Shown here: piece after piece, positions 57,829-64,000 of the stretch
Position numbering within the stretch: position 1 is the first letter of the stretch
Layout: each line of letters starts with the position of its first letter
The notes under the pieces: model-generated
Seen by the model: only the letters and a program-made list of their open reading frames with translations
Told to the model about the DNA's origin: nothing
Databases searched by the model: none
Origin: Tachypleus tridentatus
Taxonomy: Eukaryota > Arthropoda > Merostomata > Xiphosura > Limulidae
Assembly (NCBI RefSeq): GCF_004210375.1
Contig: NC_134834.1
Span: 138,107,009-138,171,008, forward strand
Reading direction: 5' to 3'
DNA length: 64,000 nt
Made by a program: the position numbers and the translations under genes

Positions 57829-57985
57829 ATGTTATCATTATATACATTATGGTTAAAACATAAATGGTGTCACGGACGCATTATATCCAGTTTCCTTTTA
57901 CTTGCTGTCGCCTTGTTTGTTTACCTTGTGTGCCGACGTAGGTTTGCCCGCCCAGTTCGTCTAGTGGCGCTTCTGCTTGTCTTTC
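57829..57985 (+). CDS. Candidate signal-anchor coding start, cut by a MITE
   Basis: ATG 57829 (context GACATGT) opens 52 codons: MLSLYTLWLKHKWCHGRIIS, SFLLLAVALFVYLVCRRRFA, RPVRLVALLLVFL. A basic stretch, one hydrophobic helix and a CRRR stop-transfer motif resemble a type II membrane anchor such as glycosyltransferases have. The frame then runs into the MITE at 57990. GC content is higher than the neighbours. It could equally be a chance open frame. Unrecognised. Confidence 0.25.
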
Positions 57986-57989
57986 TTAA

Positions 57990-58231
57990 CCTGTTCAGTG
58001 CCGTAGACGAGATAACTCGTCCAAACCGATCGGTAACACAGTGCCACGGACGAGTTAATTCGTTCTCAATAATACCTAACTTCAACGCCAGATGTCAGCA
58101 CCATACATACATTTGACCTACTTACAAATTGTTTCACTTCCGATCCAAAATGGCGTAACGATACAAATTACAAAATGAAGAAGCATTAAAAGGAGCTGCC
58201 GCAGCAGCTAAAATACTTGACAGTCAACAGG
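57990..58231. mobile_element. piggyBac-type MITE
   Basis: TTAA flanks both ends (57986-57989 and 58232-58235), the piggyBac target site. Inverted ends read CCTGTTCAGTGCC and, in reverse, CCTGTTGACTGTC. The interior carries GACGAGATAACTCGTCC and GACGAGTTAATTCGTTC motifs, resembling piggyBac subterminal repeats. No transposase. Confidence 0.65.
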
Positions 58232-58235
58232 TTAA

Positions 58236-59270
58236 AGCTATTTAACTGTGACCAAATATAACTCTTTGAGCCACTTGAGCTTTATTGTTTATTGAATTTT
58301 TAATCTTATATTACTTTTAGAGTAATACGATATACACATTCAAGTAAAAAAAATATTCTATTGTTTGTTGTTTTAAAGCGTATAACTAAACATGCTTAAT
58401 CTTACATAAAACATTTAATCAGAGCCTTTTGCTTTACATTTTATAGTTTAAAATCAGGGCTTTACATATCATACTGTACTACTTAATATAGAAACTCATA
58501 TGTTTCATCATTTTATTTGTTTGCATACGTTTAATATTTAAATATCCGCGTTGTACACTTTCCACGTTTGCCAAATTTCCCCTGTTTAGAAAAGAAATTT
58601 CAACAAAAATACAGTATTATTATTGCTCGTTTTTAAGCACAAAGCTATACAAAGGGCTCTGTCATTATGGGTATCGAAATTCGTTTTATAGAAGTATAAG
58701 TCTGCAGACATAATGCTTTGTCAGTAAGTGACAGTAAGTATTATAATAGTAATTTTATTTTTCTCTTAGACATATTTACGTCCAAAATGTATATTATACG
58801 TTCTACATGATATATATATATATGTCAGACTACTTATAAACACTTTTGTTGTTATAAAATCTTTTGTTGGCTGCTTGAGGTAACTGTGCAGATTTAACAT
58901 GTGATTGTATGATATGTGTTTAATTCAGTTACTGTTTATTTTACTTTTAAAGCTGTACCAAGGACATTCTGTGATATCCTATGCAGGAATCAAATACACA
59001 TTTTAGTTATAACATATGTATCTCACTGTTTAGTTACTGGATGGCTTGTTTAATTGAAGAATCTTACATTTTACTTCTAATTTATAAGAAACTCAAAAAT
59101 ATTCATGCTGATTTAAACTAGCTCTTTCATTAACTTTACCTTTATCTGTGTTTGTGACAATCACAAAGGTATATTTGTTAAAATACACCAACTTTGTACT
59201 ATTTACAAAATCTCTTCACATTGTTGTATCTACTTTGAAAATTGAACCCTCGCATGTCTATAAACTTACC
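58236..59270. other. No gene; one SINE fragment
   Basis: AT-rich DNA with the family C relic at 58634 and a short (TA)n at 58809. Confidence 0.35.
58634..58728 (-). repeat. SINE family C, diverged
   Basis: Plus sense TTTTTAAGCACAAAGCTATA, then GGGTATCGAAATTCG (B-box reversed) and AGTCTGCAGACATAATGCTT. Confidence 0.65.
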
Positions 59271-59532
59271 GACCCGGCATGGCCAAATGTGTTAAGGCGT
59301 TCGACTCGTAAGCCAAGGGTCGCGGGTTCGAATCCCGATCGCACCAAACATGCTCGCCCTTTCAGTTATAGTGTGACGGTCTATCCCATTATTCGTTGGT
59401 AAAAGAGTAGCCCAAGTGTTGGCGGTGGGTGGTAATGACTAGCTGCCTTCCCTCTAGTCTTACACTGCTAAATTAGGGACGGCTAGCGCAGATAGCCCTC
59501 GAGTAGCTTTGCGCGAAATACAAAAAACAAAC
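59271..59532 (+). repeat. SINE family A
   Basis: Head GACCCGGCATGGCCAAATGT, loop CTCGTAA, B-box GTTCGAATCCC, a body with a short gap after CCCTTTCAG, and an A-rich tail. Confidence 0.9.
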
Positions 59533-59548
59533 ACTGACCCAGTGATTT

Positions 59549-59663
59549 GTTTGTTTTTTAAGTTAAGCACAAAGCTACTCAATGAGGTATCTAAGCTCTG
59601 TCCACCCCAGTATTGGACCCCAGTGTTTTGCATTGTAAGTCCTTAGACATACCACTGGTTTTC
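59549..59663 (-). repeat. SINE family C
   Basis: Plus sense TTTGTTTGTTTTTTAAGTTA, AGCACAAAGCTACTCAATGA, then CATTGTAAGTCCTTAGACAT. It adjoins the family A SINE. Confidence 0.7.
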
Positions 59664-59729
59664 ACTGAACAGAACATTTAATTAGTTGAATAGGCTGGAA
59701 ATATTTATTAAAAACTAAAGTGGTAATTA

Positions 59730-60919
59730 GACTCAGTGGCTACTTTATTACGTACACCTAAATAATATTGAGTAGGACCCCCTTTTGCCTCCAAAACAGA
59801 CTGAATTATTTGCAGAATGGATTCAACAAGGTGGTGAAAACATTTCTTATGGATTTTGGTTCATGCTAACTCGATAGCATCACGCAGCTCCTGCATAACT
59901 GTGGGCACACATTCATGCTGTGAGCTTCCCGTTCAACCTCATCCCAAAGGTGCTCTATTGGATTGAGATATGGAGACTATGCAGATCATTATAGTACACT
60001 GAAGTCACTGTTATGTCTATGGAACCAGCTTAAGATGATGTAAACTTTGTAACATGGTGTATTATCCTTCTGTAAATAGCCATTGAAAAACGAATAGACT
60101 ATAGTCATGAAAGGAAGCACCTAGTCAGCAACATTCTCAGGTATGCTATGGCATTCAAATGGTGATCCGTTGGTATTAAGGGGCCTAATGTGTGTCAAGA
60201 AAACATTACCTATATCATTAGATCACCAGTACAACCTGTAATGTTGACAAAAGGCATGATGAATCCATGGATTCATGCTTTTTATGCCAATATCTGATCC
60301 TACCATCTGCATGTCAGCAGAAATCGAGATTTCTTAGACCAGGTGACATTTTTCAATCTTCAATCGTCAAGTTTTGATTATCCTATGCCCACTGTAGTTT
60401 TATCTTCCTGTTTTTAGCTGACAGAAGTGTAATTCGGCGTGGTCTTTTGCTGCTGTAGCCCATCCACTCCGAGGTTTAACATATTGTGCTTTCAGAGATG
60501 CCCTTTTGCACACCATTGTTCTAAAAAGTGGTTATTTGAACATTTGTGGCCTTCCTGTAAGCTTGAATGAGTCTAGCCATTCTCTTCTGACCTCTCTCAT
60601 CAACATGGTGGTTTCGCCCGCAGAACTGCTGCTCACTGGATGTTTTTGTTTTTTGCACCATTCCCTGTAAAGTGAAGAGACTGTAGTGCGTGAAAATCCT
60701 AGGAGGTCATCAGTTCCTGAGATGCTGGAACCACCATGTCTGGCACTAATAGTCAAAGTTGCCAAGATTATGCATCTTTCCCATTCTAATGTTTGGTCAA
60801 TTACAACTGAATCTTTTGGCCATGTCAGCATGTTTTATATATTGAGTTGCAGCACATGATTCACTGTTTGACTATTTGTGTTAAAGAGCACGTGTACCTA
60901 ATAAGGTGGCCACTGAGTG
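59730..60919 (-). mobile_element. Tc1-like transposon with intact ends, dead transposase
   Basis: Inverted ends GACTCAGTGGCTACTTTATT and, in reverse, CACTCAGTGGCCACCTTATT, with TA at 59728-59729 and 60920-60921. The minus strand encodes the paired helix-turn-helix (GTDDLLGFSRTTVSSLYREW, CKKQK) at 60831-60532. Catalytic blocks follow: WSKKSRFLL, where the family has WSDESRF so the first catalytic Asp is lost; LQKDNTPCYKVYII; and LNPIEHLWDEVERE. Length 1190 bp is close to a full element. Frameshifts and stops separate the blocks. Confidence 0.9.
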
Positions 60920-60921
60920 TA

Positions 60922-62358
60922 AGTATCAAATTATGAAGTCACATGCTAGAAAGTTATCTCTCTGCGATATTACATTGATAGACAGGTAAATTGGTAAATA
61001 AATGTTTTAGTTGGGTAGAAAAAAAAAAGAATATAAAATCGATTAAATGTGTAAAACAGTTTAGTTTTGGATTTTGGTCAAACTATGCCATTGATGTGAT
61101 CTTATGAATAAGTTTTCAAGATAAATTAATCTAAATAATTGCCATAAAATTTTGCAAAACATTCAATGAATTTATTAGTTGTGTTCTAGAGCATTTAAAT
61201 AAATTATAATTCCAACCATTCGTGTGAGTTAAAAATTGTTTGTGCTTTACTGTAGGTTTTATTGAGGCAAAATATACACGAAGAATCTTTAAAGTGTAAA
61301 TAAAATAGAATAACAACATAAAATAGTTTCAAGATTTCTAAAGAAACGATTCACGTGTAAGTAAAGTAGTTATATTTTTCTAAACTTATATTGTATTTAT
61401 CTGACATACATATTACCGAGGGCTCGGCATGATTAAGCCACTTGAGTCACAGTTTGTAGAACCAGACCATGTTAAAAATTTTCACTCCTTTTCGTTTAAA
61501 AGCTAAGTTTACCAATATTTGCCATTTTCTTTTCACAGTTCCCAGGTTGAAGTATAGCATTGTTCAAACAAGGTTCTAGTCTTAGGCAGTAGTTGCAAGT
61601 TCACAGACTCATAATGTTTAATGCCCGTCTGCTAACTGGTCTAAAAGTACCAATCGCTATTTGCTTGTTTATTGCGATATTTAATACAGTGTTGTGGCCC
61701 GAGATGGCAGACTTGTTACATACTTTTCACAGGTACTAGTTAGGTTTCATCACATACTTTAATAGTTTTTCTTAGATTTTGCTACAGATTTAATGAAATG
61801 TTTACCCAGATATTGTCAAATATTTTCGAGGACTTTGTTAGTTTTTTTTTTTAATTTAACTAGACTTTAAGCAGAATTTGCCTTAGAACTTTTAAAAGGT
61901 TCTATATTGATGTTTGCAAGTTACTTTTGCGTATGAGTTACTGTTATTGAATGTCTGCAAGTTGCTTAAAAATAATTTAGGTCGATCTATGGTAAAAAAG
62001 TCAATGAATTATTCATGTGTTCTCTTACTTTTTTGTGAATAATGCAAATTTTCAAATGAGTTAATTTCTATGTGTATGGGTCATTCATATGTTCAGTTAA
62101 TTGAGTAAGAGCATAAGTTCACCAGCAAATGAACAATGGATTTTTTTAGTGTATTTAGCATTATTTTCTCTCTCTTTGTTTATAGTTGTCTCTATAGCTA
62201 GATTCGCACTAACTTAAGAATGCTCTATCTTAGGGTAAGACTCTGTTCTACACTAATTGAGGTTACAGAAGGAAGGAAAAGCGCTAGCAGAAGATTTGGG
62301 TTTAAAAAGGTATTCAGTGCTCTGAATACCTATATTGTTCTTTTTTTACACCTACATA
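60922..62358. other. No gene recognised
   Basis: AT-rich. Near 61421 the words GGCTCGGCATGATTAAGCC may be a scrap of a family A head, but no body follows. Confidence 0.35.
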
Positions 62359-62630
62359 TTGTGTTTTGTTTGTTTGTCTGGAATTTCGAGGGTTATCTGC
62401 CCTAGCCATCTCTAATTTATCAGTGTAAGACTAGAAGGAAGGCAGACAGTCATCACCATCCATTGCCAACTCTTGTGCTTCTCTTTTACCAATAAATATT
62501 GGGATTAACTATCACTTTATAATGCTCCCATGACTAACAGGGCAAGCATATTAAACGTAACAGGGATATGAACCCGCGACCCTTAGATTACGAGTGAAGC
62601 ACCTTAACCACCTTGTCATGCTGGTCCTGT
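62359..62630 (-). repeat. SINE family A, old copy
   Basis: Minus-strand copy with many substitutions and a gap in the tail. The body words TAGTCTTACACTG (as CAGTGTAAGACTA) and the head at 62580-62630 remain. Confidence 0.85.
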
Positions 62631-62636
62631 TTGTTG

Positions 62637-63453
62637 TGTAACAGATTTACTGTTATATATTTATTTTAATACCTGCGTTTTTTTTCAGTTTGATGCATGT
62701 AATACATATTGGTGGATGTGTATTGTGCAAGTTCCACTTGTCCTTAAATTCGTAGTAGATTCTCGAAAGTAAGAATCAACAATATTGCTTAAAAAAAACA
62801 AAAAGCTAGCGTGTCTTTGAGCATTGTTGAACATCGAGAACCTCACCTTAAACTATATAAACCAACACATCAAAAAACAGTAATAGAATATTATTGGTCA
62901 GCTGCAGTCTGTATACTATAAGTCTAGGAAGCTATAATTATGATTGTCACTTATTAATCGGAAAACTACAGAATGTGATAAGGAATATTTATAAATTTCG
63001 AGCTTTGCAAACCGTTTAACTTCAGCAAATTAACTTCGGACGTTAGTGTTTGTACGAGGACATTAACTATAAGCGGTGTGAGGCCCACCGACCTAGCTTA
63101 AGCGAGGTATAACAGTTTCAAATCATAATTAATTTGCTCGTCATGAACCTGAACCAGCGATAAACTATTCAGTTCCAGACCAGACAGAAGACTAAATATT
63201 GTTTATGAGTTTGTAACATTTTTTAATGTAAATAATTATTTGTAATAGCCGTTATTTTAAATTGAATTATTGTTTGTATACTTACATATATTTGTACTAA
63301 GAAAGAAAACTGTGTGTATCAGTTTTATTGGCAAATATCATAAAGTTGAAATATATTACATTTAATTTACTTCTAAATTCAAATTAATATTTTTGGCTAT
63401 TCAAATCGTAATACGTATGTAGTTTCGACCGAGGTAAGTTATAATACGTAACA
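62637..63453 (+). mobile_element. Solo LTR of a Gypsy-like family (copy 2)
   Basis: Starts TGTAACAG and ends CGTAACA, flanked by GTTG on both sides (62633-62636 and 63454-63457). It aligns along its length with 21847-22616 (same strand) and 9041-9988 (opposite strand), including the shared GTATACTATAAGTCT, the AGATTCTCG/GTAAGAA region and CAGTTCCAGACCA. No internal region is present, so it is a recombined solo LTR. Old fossil. Confidence 0.8.
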
Positions 63454-63466
63454 GTTGTAATCTATG

Positions 63467-63733
63467 GCCTGGCATGGCCAAGCGCGTAAGGCGTGCGACT
63501 CGTAATCCGAGGGTCGCGGGTTCGAGCCCGCGTCGCGCTAAACATGCTCGCCCTCCCAGCCGTGGGGGCGTATAAAGTGACGGTCAATCCCACTATTCGT
63601 TGGTAAAAGAGTAGCCCAAGAGTTGGCGGTGGGTGGTGATGACTAGCTGCCTTCCCTCTAGTCTTACACTGCTAAATTAGGGACGGCTAGCACAGATAGC
63701 CCTCGAGTAGCTTTGTTCCAAAACAAACAAACA
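63467..63733 (+). repeat. SINE family A with 11-bp target duplication
   Basis: Near-consensus copy. TGTAATCTATG flanks it at 63456-63466 and 63734-63744. It landed 13 bases beyond the solo LTR. Confidence 0.95.
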
Positions 63734-63744
63734 TGTAATCTATG

Positions 63745-64000
63745 TTATTGCTTTGGACATACAATGTGGTTTTGTTGTTGGTACAGTATATGGTGACTTT
63801 TATTAAACATTTATATTACATATTAACTCTGTCGCTGTTATATCAGTCTCTATTTTTTCCTTTTTTTTTCGGTTAACTTTTACACCAGTCTGAAAACACC
63901 TATAAACGAAATCTGCGAATCACCTGAGTTTACAAGCAAAGTATCTTGGCTGTTGGAAATTCTTGAGGTGCCACATAAATATAGTAAAACAGTAAACAAA
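63745..64000. other. No feature recognised
   Basis: AT-rich end of the window. Confidence 0.3.

Noticed and set aside
61421-61480. Truncated family A SINE head
   Set aside because: Only about 20 bases match and the expected body is missing.

Overview
The window reads as an arthropod nuclear genome, most likely a horseshoe crab (Tachypleus/Limulus/Carcinoscorpius lineage). I infer this from memory of the very abundant tRNA-derived SINE families, not from a search. The DNA is AT-rich and gene-poor. It is dominated by old, nested transposable elements.

Host genes visible are few, and each is only partly present. (1) On the minus strand, a two-exon start of an unrecognised secreted protein (exon 1 at 3671-3789, exon 2 at 212-1, continuing off the left edge) has a TATA box and matching splice phases. 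Its intron holds an internally deleted Tc1 element and a SINE. (2) On the plus strand, two exons of UDP-glucose 4-epimerase (28676-28801 and 29383-29488) do not join in frame and look like a decayed copy. (3) On the plus strand, the last two exons of an ACK-type (Cdc42-associated) tyrosine kinase (40114-40168 and 44983-45201) end in a UBA-like domain. (4) A candidate first coding exon at 53527-53653 has a SINE inserted at its splice donor.

Mobile elements by region. 0.4-6 kb: Tc1, a mariner-type MITE, and copy A of a multi-copy zinc-binding arthropod protein family. 6.7-10 kb: a Penelope-like fragment, SINE pieces and a minus-strand solo LTR. 12-14 kb: a hAT element carrying a MITE. 15.8-20.7 kb: a heavily decayed tandem array of roughly 200-bp units, split by SINEs and a LINE. 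21.8-23.3 kb: LTR plus gag fossil of a Gypsy-like element, whose LTR also occurs at 9.0 and 62.6 kb. 23.3-27 kb: unidentified strand-biased DNA. 30-33 kb: a tandem duplication with a MITE in one copy only, then an I/Jockey-group LINE with reverse transcriptase and RNase H. 36-39.7 kb: a Gypsy pol fossil interrupted by a hAT-like transposase gene. 41.5-44 kb: a pyrimidine-rich tract. 48.4-49.8 kb: copy B of the multi-copy family, with an intron and a striking heat-shock-element promoter. 54.2-57.3 kb: a hAT element with intact ends, containing a SINE and a fragment of 28S ribosomal DNA flanked by inverted repeats. 59.7-60.9 kb: a Tc1-like element with intact ends.

The most unusual signals are the array of heat-shock pentamers plus TATA plus initiator directly upstream of copy B, the 28S rDNA filler inside the hAT transposase gene, and the eroded tandem array at 15.8-20.7 kb. 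I found no CRISPR, operon, rRNA gene or bona fide tRNA gene.
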